Shown here one piece after another: positions 43,752 through 52,237 of a stretch of 64,000 nucleotides of DNA. Each line of letters starts with the position of its first letter. Positions within the stretch are counted from its first letter, which is position 1. Position numbers and translations under genes: made by a program. The notes beneath the pieces were generated by a model, which ran no database searches, was not told where the DNA came from, and saw only the letters and a program-made list of their open reading frames with translations. This DNA comes from Hypericibacter sp050729195 (GTDB lineage: Bacteria > Pseudomonadota > Alphaproteobacteria > Dongiales > Dongiaceae), in assembly GCF_050729195.1 (NCBI RefSeq), contig NZ_JBOHKS010000262.1:1-64000 (forward strand). The letters run 5' to 3'.

Positions 43752-43930
43752 TTTCTCGGGCGCTGCTCGTCTCGGTGGCGCCAGGATTATAGGCGAGCTT
43801 CCGGCGTTGCGGGAGGCCCACCTGACGGATCGGTCAGGGCGGTGGCGGGATTCTGGACGATGGGCAGCGATGATCCGCCCGCGCTATGCTCGAAAGCGCG
43901 ACCCCGTCATTTCGAGGGAAGGGACCGTCG

Positions 43931-45247
43931 ATGAGCAGCCGGGATCTGGCGATCTTCCTGACCAACGATCTCGCGGGCATGACCCGGGGTCGCGGGTTTC
44001 CGGCGCGCGACCTGGGTCACCGCATGGATGCGGGCGTGGGCTGGGTCCCCGCCAATCTTGCCCTCACCCCGTTCGGCGATATCGGCGAGAATCCGTTCGG
44101 ACCGCTGGGCGATCTGCGGCTCCAGCCCGAGCCGGAGAGCTCTGGGTTCAGGCTGACGGGGTTCGGCGAGGAGCATGGGCTGCTCGCCTTTCTGTGCGAC
44201 ATCGTCGAGACCGACGGGCGTCCCTGGGGCGGATGCCCCCGTCAATTCGCCAAGCAGGCGCTGGCGGATCTGGAACGCGAGACGGGTCTGACGTTGCGGG
44301 CCTCGTTCGAGCAGGAGTTCTTCCTGCTGGGGATCGATCTCGCCATCAACAGCGCCTTCACCTTGATCGATTTCCGCGGGGTCCAGGGCTTTCTCGGCGC
44401 GCTCACCGAGGCGTTGTCGGCAGCCGGGGTCGAGCCCGAGACGATCTTGCGGGAGTATGGACCGCAGCAGTTCGAGCTCACCATGAAGCCGTCGCGTGGG
44501 CTGGTGGCGGCCGACCGCGCCATCATGCTGCGCGAGATCACCCGCGACGTGGCCCGTCAGTTCGGCGGCCGCGCCTCATTCGCGCCGATCATCGACCCGG
44601 CTTCGGTCGGCAGCGGCGTCCATCTTCATTTCAGCCTGGAGACGATCGATGGGCGGGCGGCGACCCACGATCCCGCGGGCCCGGGCGGCATCAGCGCCAG
44701 GGCTGGCAGCTTCGTGGCGGGCGTGCTGCGCCACATGCCGGCCCTCTGCGCGCTGTCGGCGCCGAGCTTGATCTCCTATCTGCGGCTGACGCCGCATCGC
44801 TGGAGCGCCGCCTTCAACTGCTTCGCCTATCGCAACCGCGAGGCCGGCGTCAGGATCGCGCCGGTCGACGACACCCCCGGTCGCGAGATCGCGCGCCAGA
44901 CGCATCTCGAATTCCGTGCCGGCGACGCAACGGCCAGCCCCTATATGCAGCTGGGTGCGCTGGTTCGTGCCGGGCTCGAGGGCCTGCGCGAGAAGCTGCC
45001 GGCGCCACCGCTGGTCGAAGGCGACCCCGCCGATCTTTCTGCCGCGCAGTTGAAGAAGCTGGGGATCCGCCGCCTCCCCGAGAGCCTGCCCGCGGCGCTC
45101 GCCGAACTGGAGAAGGACGCGACCGTCATGGGCTGGCTGCCCGACCCGATGCAGAAATCCTTCTTCGCGATGAAGCGGACCGAGATGGCCAAGCTCAAGG
45201 ACCTCGATCCCGCGGCCCAATGCGCCCGTTACGCTGCGGTCTATTGA
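43931..45247 (+). CDS. Glutamine-synthetase-family ligase (gamma-glutamylamide synthetase-like)
   Basis: A 438-residue glutamine-synthetase-fold enzyme. Active-site motifs are SFEQEFFLLG near residue 125 (metal-binding Glu), GSGVHLHFSL near 232 (the GxGxHxHxSL loop), and HLEFRAGDATASPYMQLGALVRAGLEG near 323-349. The residues differ from true GlnA and are like enzymes joining glutamate to polyamines or other amines (PuuA and relatives). The start ATG 43931 follows GGGAAGGGA. The gene is followed 55 bp later by the GroEL-like gene and, beyond that, by a PotABCD-like importer, which makes an amine or polyamine substrate plausible. Confidence 0.85.
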   Translation: MSSRDLAIFLTNDLAGMTRGRGFPARDLGHRMDAGVGWVPANLALTPFGDIGENPFGPLGDLRLQPEPESSGFRLTGFGEEHGLLAFLCDIVETDGRPWGGCPRQFAKQALADLERETGLTLRASFEQEFFLLGIDLAINSAFTLIDFRGVQGFLGALTEALSAAGVEPETILREYGPQQFELTMKPSRGLVAADRAIMLREITRDVARQFGGRASFAPIIDPASVGSGVHLHFSLETIDGRAATHDPAGPGGISARAGSFVAGVLRHMPALCALSAPSLISYLRLTPHRWSAAFNCFAYRNREAGVRIAPVDDTPGREIARQTHLEFRAGDATASPYMQLGALVRAGLEGLREKLPAPPLVEGDPADLSAAQLKKLGIRRLPESLPAALAELEKDATVMGWLPDPMQKSFFAMKRTEMAKLKDLDPAAQCARYAAVY

Positions 45248-45302
45248 GCGCAATCCGCGCTTGGGCTAAAGCGTCGCTCCCGATCTTCTGGAAATCGAAT
45301 CG

Positions 45303-46880
45303 ATGGGACGGCCGGTCACGATCAGGGGCGATGGGCTGGGCAGGCTTTGCCTGGCGCAAGGGATTCAACTGGCGGCCAGGGCCATTGCCCCCAGCCTGGG
45401 TCCCAAGGGACGCACCGTTCTGCTGCATCGGCCGCCGGCGCCGCCTGTCCTGCTGACTCACGGCTACGATATTGCTCGCGAAGTGGCGGCGAGCTGTCAT
45501 GGGCCGGAAGCCCATGGTGCTCGTATTTTGAAAGAGACGCTGTTCGAGGTCGATCGCGACTTTGGCGACGGCACCTCCGCAGTCGCGCTCATGATGGCCT
45601 CGATCGTCTCGGCCGCAGTGCCCTTGGCTCAGGCCGGCCTCGATATGGGCGATGTCGCCGATGCATTGCTGGAACTGGCGCCTGATCTGCAAAATAAGAT
45701 CCAATCCTATCGGATCGATGCGCGTTTGGACGAGATCGCTCTGGCCGTTGCCAGGACCGCCGCCCGTGACGAGGAGATCGCCAATCGCATTGGTGCATTG
45801 TTTCTGGAACTCGGCGGCGAGACGGTGATTCAGGTTCAGGAAGGCGAGGGCAGGGATATCGAAAGCGACATCCGGCCGGGCACGACGATCGAAGCAGCCC
45901 TGGTGTCGCGCCACCTCTCGGATGATTCCGACCGGATCCAGGTCCGGCTCAAGGATCCCTATATCCTGATCGCCGACGAAGAGATCAGCGATTTCGGCAG
46001 CCTGCTGCCTGTTCTCGAAGGGTTTGCCACGAAGCAGAAATCCCTGCTCATCGTCGCCCGCGATATGACGGGCGTCGCGTTGCAGGCGCTCGTCCGCAAC
46101 AAGACCGAGGCGGGATTGCGGGTTGCGGCGCTCAAGATCGGGAGCGTCGCCGAACGCGGCTATGACGCGCTCGAGGATCTGGCGATCGCGACCGGGGCGG
46201 AGCTGCTGTCGGATCGGTTCGGGACGGATCTGCGAAAGATGCGCCCGCAGATGCTGGGCCGGGCCGAGGAGGTGAAGGTCGAGCAGAATTTCACGACGGT
46301 GCTCGGAGGTGCCGCACGAGGCAACGCCCTGGAAACCAGACGCAAGGAGATCCGGCAGCGGATCGCCGGCGAACGCTATCTGAGCTATGACCGCGAGCAG
46401 CTCGAATTGCGCTTGGCGCGTCTCAGCCGGGGCTTTGCCCGGCTCCATATCGGCGGCATCACATCGGCAGACCGGTCCATCCGCTTGATGGCTGCGCGAA
46501 AGGCGGTCGCCGGTCTGCAGGCGGCGCAGGGCGGCGTGGTGCCCGGTGGCGGGACCGTTTTCCTGCATCTCGCGGCCAGCCTTGCATCGGGACCAAGCGA
46601 TGACGGCGCCCGCCAGGCCGCACGGCGTTTGGCGCGCAATGCCCTGCGGCAGATCCCTGCCACGATGATCGGCAATGCCGGTGAGGACCCTCCCGTCTGG
46701 CTCGGCCGTCTCGAGGGCGCGAAGAAGCCAGCCGACGGCCTCGATCTGGAGACCATGATCTTCGGCGATCTGCGGCGGGCCGGCATCCTCGATCCCGCAT
46801 CCGTGCTCGGCGTCACCATCGAGCGGGCCTTCTCGGCCGCCGCCACGGTGCTCCGCGCCGACCTCCTCATCACCAGCTGA
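45303..46880 (+). CDS. Divergent GroEL-like protein lacking ATPase aspartates
   Basis: A 525-residue chaperonin-60 paralogue aligned end to end with GroEL by eye. Clear matches are LGPKGRTVLL at 32-41, GDGTS at 88-92, LLPVLEG at 234-240, YDREQLELRLARL at 362-374, GVVPGGG at 411-417 and GILDP at 494-498. The position of GroEL Asp52 is His53, of Asp398 Arg399 (or Lys400) and of Asp495 Arg492, while Asp87 is kept as Asp89. The apical YLSPYF segment that binds substrate and GroES is not recognisable and the GGM-rich tail is missing. No groES gene is near. The frame is intact, with normal codon use, so it is not an obvious pseudogene. Function unknown; a non-cycling chaperone or scaffold is possible. 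Confidence 0.88.
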   Translation: MGRPVTIRGDGLGRLCLAQGIQLAARAIAPSLGPKGRTVLLHRPPAPPVLLTHGYDIAREVAASCHGPEAHGARILKETLFEVDRDFGDGTSAVALMMASIVSAAVPLAQAGLDMGDVADALLELAPDLQNKIQSYRIDARLDEIALAVARTAARDEEIANRIGALFLELGGETVIQVQEGEGRDIESDIRPGTTIEAALVSRHLSDDSDRIQVRLKDPYILIADEEISDFGSLLPVLEGFATKQKSLLIVARDMTGVALQALVRNKTEAGLRVAALKIGSVAERGYDALEDLAIATGAELLSDRFGTDLRKMRPQMLGRAEEVKVEQNFTTVLGGAARGNALETRRKEIRQRIAGERYLSYDREQLELRLARLSRGFARLHIGGITSADRSIRLMAARKAVAGLQAAQGGVVPGGGTVFLHLAASLASGPSDDGARQAARRLARNALRQIPATMIGNAGEDPPVWLGRLEGAKKPADGLDLETMIFGDLRRAGILDPASVLGVTIERAFSAAATVLRADLLITS

Positions 46881-46912
46881 ACCGGTCTTCATCCCCGGAT
46901 TCGCTCGACAAA

Positions 46913-46947
46913 TTGAGAGTCGCCACGTTGATGTTATATGATATATC
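46913..46947 (+). promoter_or_regulatory. Promoter with GntR-type operator of the PotABCD-like operon
   Basis: TTGAGA at 46913-46918 and TATGAT at 46937-46942 (18-bp spacer) form a good sigma-70-like promoter. The 17-bp sequence ATGTTATATGATATATC at 46931-46947 overlaps the -10 element and recurs, exactly inverted, at 52100-52116 beside the GntR gene. It is probably the regulator's operator, placed for repression. Confidence 0.7.
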
Positions 46948-47062
46948 GTGTGTCAGGAGACGATGATCGAAACCGAGGGCCGATGCGGGTTTCACGCTAC
47001 TCTCTCATGACGTTTCGCGGAGCCGGCGGGCGGGTTCGCCGGCTGTTTCCGGCCGGGGAATC

Positions 47063-48229
47063 GTGGTGAAGGAAACCCAGACGGGCGCGATCGCGCGGCC
47101 GCCGCGTGCCCGTCCGCGGCCCGGGCGCGAGGGGGCTGTCGCCGAGGCCGGTGACAGCCGTCCGATGCTGGAAGTGGTCGGGGCCACCCATGCCTATGGA
47201 CCGGTGGTGGCGCTCGATAACGTCTCGCTGACAGCGGAGCGCGGCGAGTTCCTGACCATCCTCGGCGCCAGCGGTTCCGGCAAGACGACCATGCTTCGGG
47301 TCATCTCGGGCCTGGAGCGCCCGAGCCGGATCGAGCGCCTGGCGATCGATGGCCAGGATGTCTCCGACAAGCCGGCATCGATGCGCAACTGCACGACCGT
47401 CTTCCAGAACTACGCGCTCTTCCCCCACATGTCGGTCGGCGAGAATGTCGGCTATGGGCTGAAGGTTCGCGGCGTTCCCAAATCGGAGATCCTGTCGCGA
47501 GCGCTCGATGCGTTGCGGCTGGTCCAGCTGGCGGACAAAGCCGATCGCCGCATTCACCAACTGAGCGGCGGCGAGCGCCAGCGCGTGGCCCTGGCGCGCG
47601 CTCTGGTGACGCGGCCGGCGATCCTGCTGCTCGACGAACCGCTGGGCGCGCTCGACGAGAAGCTGCGCCAGGAGATGCAGTCGGAGCTGGTCGAGCTGCA
47701 TCGCACGCTGGGCATGACCTTCGTCTATATCACCCATAGTCAGGAAGAAGCCCTGACCATGAGCGACCGTGTCATCCTCATGCGCAAGGGTCGGATCGAG
47801 CAGAGCGGCTCGCCCGAGGCGCTGTTCGACCGGCCGGTCAGCCGCTTCGCAGCCGAGTTCATGGGATTCGAGAACATCATTCCGGCCGTGGTGCGCGAGA
47901 TCAGCTCGGGCCGTGTGATCGTCGAGATCGGGACCCATGTCATCAGCGGCATCTGGACCGCGCCGGCCGAGCCGCGCCAAGGGGACCGCGTTCTGATCGC
48001 CGTCCGGGCCGAGCGGCTCATGCCGGTGCGCCAGGGTCAGTCCGGCGCCAAGGAAAATCTGATCGAGGCTGCCCCAGGTCCGCGGACCTATCGCGGGAAG
48101 TATGTGGATCAGGCGGCTACCACGTCGATCGGAACGATACGCCTGCGCGTCTGGGATCGCTCGACCCCGGTCGAGGATTTCGACGCCGTGACCTGGAGCA
48201 TGACGGACTGCGTGATCATACCGGCATAG
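47063..48229 (+). CDS. ABC ATPase, PotA/PotG type
   Basis: A 388-residue importer ATPase. A 35-residue arginine/proline-rich N-terminal extension precedes the domain. Walker A is GASGSGKTT near 71-79, Q-loop TVFQNYALFPHM near 112-123, signature LSGGERQRVALARAL near 172-186, Walker B ILLLDEPLGALDE near 193-205, H-loop YITHSQEEAL with histidine. A TOBE-type domain follows from about 295. The start is GTG 47063 (a second GTG follows directly). The genes after it are a binding protein and two permeases, a putrescine/spermidine-type importer set. Confidence 0.9.
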   Translation: MVKETQTGAIARPPRARPRPGREGAVAEAGDSRPMLEVVGATHAYGPVVALDNVSLTAERGEFLTILGASGSGKTTMLRVISGLERPSRIERLAIDGQDVSDKPASMRNCTTVFQNYALFPHMSVGENVGYGLKVRGVPKSEILSRALDALRLVQLADKADRRIHQLSGGERQRVALARALVTRPAILLLDEPLGALDEKLRQEMQSELVELHRTLGMTFVYITHSQEEALTMSDRVILMRKGRIEQSGSPEALFDRPVSRFAAEFMGFENIIPAVVREISSGRVIVEIGTHVISGIWTAPAEPRQGDRVLIAVRAERLMPVRQGQSGAKENLIEAAPGPRTYRGKYVDQAATTSIGTIRLRVWDRSTPVEDFDAVTWSMTDCVIIPA

Positions 48230-48272
48230 GGCAAACCGGATCCAAAACAAAGCCCATGGACAGGAGGAGACC

Positions 48273-49475
48273 ATGAGTAAGACCAAGGGGACGTTCACCC
48301 AGCTTGAATTGCTGCGACGCGATTTCCTGAAGGCGATGGCGGCGGCCGGCGTCGGCGCCGTTGCGACGCGTGTCGCAGCGCCCGGCGAGGCCATGGCGGC
48401 CAACCCGGTGGTCCATGGCTATGGCGTCACGACCGCCCAGCTCAAGGACTGGTCGATCATGTCCAAGTCGATCGGCATCGATATGGATTTCACCGGCACG
48501 AACAACTCGGTCGGCGTCTATCTGCGCGATGTCGTCGCCTCGCAGCTCGGCGACAAAGTCGACATCTTCATCTTCGAATCCGGCACCGAGGACATCCTCG
48601 GGCCCCAGGGCATCTATCTCGTGATCGACGAGAAGAACCCCGAGCTGACCCTCTGGGACCGCACGCCGGACGAATGGAAACACTCCGAAGTCGTGATGGG
48701 GAAGGACGGGAAGCAATATGGCGTGCCAGTCATCGGCAATGCCGACAGCTTCGGCTATTTCCCCGACAAGATCGGCGCCGAGGCGAGCGGCGAGCAGGAC
48801 ATCTCCTGGGAGATGTTCTTCGAGAGCGACAAGACCCGTGGCCGCGTCGCCTACGACCAGACCTGGACCTACTCCATGCCAGAAGCGGCCCTCTATCTGC
48901 AGCAGTCGGGCAAGACGCAGATCAAGGACGTGGCCGACATGACGAAGGAGGAGGCGAGGGCCGTCGTCGATTATCTCGTGGCGCGGAAGAAGGCGGGTCA
49001 GTTCCGCACGCTTCATTCCGCCTTCGAGGAGCAGGTTCAGCTTCTGACCAACCGCGAAGTGGACATGATCAATTGCTGGGAGCCGGCGACGCGCGAGGCC
49101 AACAACAAGCTGGGTGCCGGCACGGTGCGCTACGCCTACACCAAGGAAGGCTACTTCAAGTGGGGGCACGGCGCCTATGTCGCCAAGCAGGTCGCCGATC
49201 GCGGCAACATCAACGACGTCTATAAGGTTCTGAACTACTTCCTCGGCGGCGAGTACCGCGCGCTTCAGGCCCGGGATCGCGGCTATGCCGGCCCGAACAT
49301 GGATCTGGGCGTCGAGTACGCGCAGAAGCAGGGATGGGCGCAGGACCAGATCGACGCCCTGAAGGCGACCGAGGCCAAGGTCAAGCGCAAGTTCCAGAAG
49401 CCCTTCGTCAGCACCACGACGCCGACGAACGCGGATGCGATGGAAGAGGAGTGGCAGCGCTTCCTCAATGCCTGA
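48273..49475 (+). CDS. Extracellular solute-binding protein, PotD/PotF-like, Tat-exported
   Basis: A 400-residue binding protein with a Tat signal: RRDFLKAMAAAGVGAVA starts at residue 15, and cleavage is likely near AMA-ANP (about residue 43). The mature protein has SDQLGDKVDIFIFESGTEDILG-like and CWEPATREANNKLG segments typical of the type 2 polyamine/iron-type fold. Specificity residues for putrescine cannot be read with confidence. AGGAGGAG precedes ATG 48273. A strong hairpin terminator follows the stop before the permease genes. Confidence 0.88.
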   Translation: MSKTKGTFTQLELLRRDFLKAMAAAGVGAVATRVAAPGEAMAANPVVHGYGVTTAQLKDWSIMSKSIGIDMDFTGTNNSVGVYLRDVVASQLGDKVDIFIFESGTEDILGPQGIYLVIDEKNPELTLWDRTPDEWKHSEVVMGKDGKQYGVPVIGNADSFGYFPDKIGAEASGEQDISWEMFFESDKTRGRVAYDQTWTYSMPEAALYLQQSGKTQIKDVADMTKEEARAVVDYLVARKKAGQFRTLHSAFEEQVQLLTNREVDMINCWEPATREANNKLGAGTVRYAYTKEGYFKWGHGAYVAKQVADRGNINDVYKVLNYFLGGEYRALQARDRGYAGPNMDLGVEYAQKQGWAQDQIDALKATEAKVKRKFQKPFVSTTTPTNADAMEEEWQRFLNA

Positions 49476-49491
49476 GAAGGGCTGAGGCAAA

Positions 49492-49530
49492 GCGGGATCG
49501 GGTTTCCCTGTTTCCCGATCCCGCATCTGT
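49492..49530 (+). terminator. Hairpin terminator between binding-protein and permease genes
   Basis: GCGGGATCGGG at 49492-49502 pairs perfectly with CCCGATCCCGC at 49514-49524 (11 bp), then ATCTGTTTC. It lies between the PotD-like and PotB-like genes and is likely a partial terminator. Confidence 0.75.
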
Positions 49531-49535
49531 TTCAC

Positions 49536-50471
49536 ATGAGGGACTTAGAGAACCGCATGAGCCTTGCGTTACCTGGGCAACATTCCTTCGCTCAGCGCTA
49601 TTCGGCGTTGTCTGGCGCCCGAATCGTGACGGCCTTGTTCCTTGTGGTCTGGATCGGCCTGGTCATTCTTCCGCTGCTGGTGTTGTTCGCTTATAGCTTC
49701 TTCGAGACCAGGACCTTCGTCACCGTCTATGACCCGTCGCTCAAGACCTGGATGACCCTCTTCGAATCCGGGCGGTGGGAAGTGGCCATTCGCACCGTGC
49801 GCATTGCATTGACGGTGACCCTGATCGAACTGGTCTGCGGCTTTCCCTTCGCGCTCTGGCTTGCCAAGGGGTGCCGCTACAAATCGGTGCAGGCGGCGGT
49901 TCTGACGCTGCTCACCATTCCCTTCTTCCTCGACATGTCGTCGCGGACCATCGTCTGGCGCGCCATTCTGGGCCGTGAAGGCTTGATCAACAGCCTGCTG
50001 ATGGGGTTGGGGATCACCGATCAGCCGATGGAATGGATGCTCTATAGCGAGTTCTCGGTCCATTTCGGCATGATCGCGCCCTACTTCCCGACCATGGTAC
50101 TGCCGATCTATCTCGCCATGACCTTCATCGACGACGATCTGATCAAGGCGAGCAACGATCTGGGCGGCAGCCCCTTACAGACGCTGCTGAACGTCATCAT
50201 CCCGCTGTCCCTGCCGGGAATCATCGCCGGTGTCGTCTTCACGCTGGGACCGGCGCTGGCGGCCTGGGTGGAGCCGGGGATGCTGGGCGGTGGCTTCGTC
50301 AATCTCCTCAGCAATTCGGTCGAGAGCGCCTATACCGCGCTCAAATATCCCGTGGTCGCCGCGCTTTCGACCTTCGTGATCCTGATCCTGGCGGTTCTGT
50401 TGGGGCTTCTCCTTCTGCTCTCGCGCCGGGTGGCCGATCTCGGCGCTTCCTTCAAAGTGATGCGGAGCTGA
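49536..50471 (+). CDS. ABC permease, PotB type
   Basis: A 311-residue permease with six membrane helices, the first at about residues 30-55 (TALFLVVWIGLVILPLLVLFAYSF). The EAA loop near 205-225 reads DDDLIKASNDLGGSPLQTLLNVIIPLSLPG, as in PotB. Start ATG 49536 could also be ATG 49557 seven codons later; neither has a strong ribosome site. It is separated from the partner gene by only four bases. Confidence 0.9.
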   Translation: MRDLENRMSLALPGQHSFAQRYSALSGARIVTALFLVVWIGLVILPLLVLFAYSFFETRTFVTVYDPSLKTWMTLFESGRWEVAIRTVRIALTVTLIELVCGFPFALWLAKGCRYKSVQAAVLTLLTIPFFLDMSSRTIVWRAILGREGLINSLLMGLGITDQPMEWMLYSEFSVHFGMIAPYFPTMVLPIYLAMTFIDDDLIKASNDLGGSPLQTLLNVIIPLSLPGIIAGVVFTLGPALAAWVEPGMLGGGFVNLLSNSVESAYTALKYPVVAALSTFVILILAVLLGLLLLLSRRVADLGASFKVMRS

Positions 50472-50475
50472 CGCG

Positions 50476-51327
50476 ATGGCGGCGGATGTCGGCATGGCCT
50501 TGACCTTCCCGGCGGCGCCTGTCGTGCAGCGGGGCCCCAGCTACTGGCGCGGCTGGCCGAAGCTTGCCAAATGGGGCGGCTATGCCGTTCTCACCCTGAC
50601 TTACTTTCCGTTGATCTGGCTCGCCCTGATGTCGATCAGCGAACGGCCGCTCTCCGGCATTCCCTTTCCGCTGTCCCTGGAAAACTATGCCGCCTTGTTC
50701 GAGGACCGGCGCTGGGCCGAACCCTTCGGTGTCAGCCTCCTGCTGGCGCTCGCTGTCGGGCTGATCTGCATGATCGTGGCGACCGCAGTAGGGCGGGCGA
50801 TTCCCCAGCTCCGGCGGCCAGGCGGCGTGGTGCTGCTGGCAGTCCTGCCGCTTTTCGTGCCGGGCATGACGATGGGGGCGGCGCTCTTCATCTTCCTGCG
50901 CTCGTTCCTGGGGCTGAAGCTGGGATTCTGGGCGATCTTCCTGGGCCATATCGTCTGGGCCCTCCCGTTCTCGCTCCTGACGGTGCTGGTGCTGGCGACG
51001 AAGTTCGATCACCGCCTGCTGGAGGCGGCCGAGGACCTCGGCGCTTCGAAATGGGAGCGATTCTGGGATATCGAGTTCCCGATCCTGCGGCCGGGGATCG
51101 TCGGGGCCGGCCTGTTCGGCTTTCTGCTGTCGTTCAACGAAGTGCTGCGCTCGGTCTTCCTGCGCGGCACCGATACCACCATGCCGATCTGGAACTGGCT
51201 GATGGCGGCGTCGCAGCAGTCCCAGGTGCCGATCATCTTCGCGCTGTCGAGCCTTGTCCTGACGGTGACCTTGCCGCTGCTGGCCGGTTTTTTCTGGGTA
51301 CTGTTTGTGAAGCTGGACCGTTCTTGA
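50476..51327 (+). CDS. ABC permease, PotC type
   Basis: A 283-residue permease with six helices. The EAA loop near 175-200 reads DHRLLEAAEDLGASKWERFWDIEFPILRPG. A LSFNEVLRSVFLRGTDTTMPIWNW segment near 218-241 is typical of PotC. Its final 95 bp overlap the 3' end of the convergent GntR gene. It should pair with the PotB-type subunit and the ATPase at 47063. Confidence 0.9.
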   Translation: MAADVGMALTFPAAPVVQRGPSYWRGWPKLAKWGGYAVLTLTYFPLIWLALMSISERPLSGIPFPLSLENYAALFEDRRWAEPFGVSLLLALAVGLICMIVATAVGRAIPQLRRPGGVVLLAVLPLFVPGMTMGAALFIFLRSFLGLKLGFWAIFLGHIVWALPFSLLTVLVLATKFDHRLLEAAEDLGASKWERFWDIEFPILRPGIVGAGLFGFLLSFNEVLRSVFLRGTDTTMPIWNWLMAASQQSQVPIIFALSSLVLTVTLPLLAGFFWVLFVKLDRS

Positions 51328-51994
51328 GTGCCGCCTCTGCCTCCATTTCCCGCAGGCGCCCCATCAGACTCTCTGCCGCTTCGGAGATGTCCCAGACGAC
51401 GCTGTCGCGCACCGCTGCCGGGTTGCCACTGCTGATCGCGGTGACGATCTTGCGATGACCGTCATTGGCCTCGCGCAGATAGTCCGTGTCTTCGAACAAG
51501 CAGTAGAGGAAAGGCCCCACCTGGGTCCAGAGATCCTGGATGATTTGAAGCGTGTGGGGCGACTGTGCCCGCTCATAGATGACGAAATGGAACTTCTCGT
51601 TCCGCTTCAGATAGCCGGCGGCATTCTTGTCTTTGATGTCGCGGTCGATCTCGACGATGGTGCTTTCCAGGCGCGCGATATCGCTGTCGCGAAAATTGGG
51701 CGTGGCGAGCTCGGCTGCCAGTCCTTCGAGCAGACAACGAATCCGGCGGAGCTCGACGAACTTGTCGAGCGTGAGGATGGGCACCGCGATCGACCGATTG
51801 CGCAACAAATCGAGCGAATGCTCGGCGACAAGCCGCTGCAAGGCCTCGCGGACCGGCGTGGCGGAGATGCCGTAATCATGGGCAAGCTGGCGGATCGTCA
51901 ACACCTCGCCTGGCTTGAACTGCCCCGACATCAGTCCCTTCTTGATGGCCGCGTAGGCGCGGTCGTTGAGCGTTTGATGTTCGATCTTGGCCAT
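51233..51994 (-). CDS. GntR-family (FCD) transcriptional regulator
   Basis: A 253-residue regulator. The winged helix at residues 4-75 contains GEVLTIRQLAHDYGISATPVREALQRL, and the helical FCD effector domain covers about 85-220 with the metal/ligand pattern (EKFHFVIYERA). A 30-residue basic C-terminal tail is encoded opposite to the end of the permease gene and may be non-essential. I take ATG 51994 because GTGGGAA is upstream; an ATG nine codons earlier has no ribosome site. It probably controls both flanking operons through the 17-bp sequence found at 46931-46947 and 52100-52116. Confidence 0.9.
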   Translation of the reverse strand: MAKIEHQTLNDRAYAAIKKGLMSGQFKPGEVLTIRQLAHDYGISATPVREALQRLVAEHSLDLLRNRSIAVPILTLDKFVELRRIRCLLEGLAAELATPNFRDSDIARLESTIVEIDRDIKDKNAAGYLKRNEKFHFVIYERAQSPHTLQIIQDLWTQVGPFLYCLFEDTDYLREANDGHRKIVTAISSGNPAAVRDSVVWDISEAAESLMGRLREMEAEAALKNGPASQTVPRKNRPAAARSPSGQGSTARR

Positions 51995-52099
51995 GATTCC
52001 CACTCTCGCCGCGACCCGCATTGGCCGGGGCCGGGACTCGCTATTGAACCCAGAATAGACCGAAATCGGGTATCCGGGCGGAAATCACTTTGCGATAGT

Positions 52100-52116
52100 G
52101 ATATATCATATAACAT
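52100..52116 (-). promoter_or_regulatory. Putative GntR operator between regulator and pxp operon
   Basis: GATATATCATATAACAT is the exact reverse complement of 46931-46947. It lies 106 bp before the GntR start and 121 bp before pxpA, in the divergent spacer, and overlaps a -10-like TATAAC. A shared AT-rich 17-mer in GC-rich DNA makes it a strong candidate regulator site. Confidence 0.7.
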
Positions 52117-52190
52117 GAATCTAGGTTGGCGCCCAGCATGCCGACATGATCGAGGACGCCCCCAGGCCGCTGCCGGCGAGCGCCGCCGGA

Positions 52191-52228
52191 AGCTTGCACG
52201 TCACGAGGCAGCTTGCACGTCACGAGGC
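52191..52228 (+). repeat. Perfect 19-bp tandem duplication before pxpA
   Basis: AGCTTGCACGTCACGAGGC occurs twice in direct succession (52191-52209 and 52210-52228), ending nine bases before the ATG. GAGG, part of each copy, can act as Shine-Dalgarno, so the ribosome site has been doubled. Confidence 0.85.
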
Positions 52229-52237
52229 AGATGGAAA

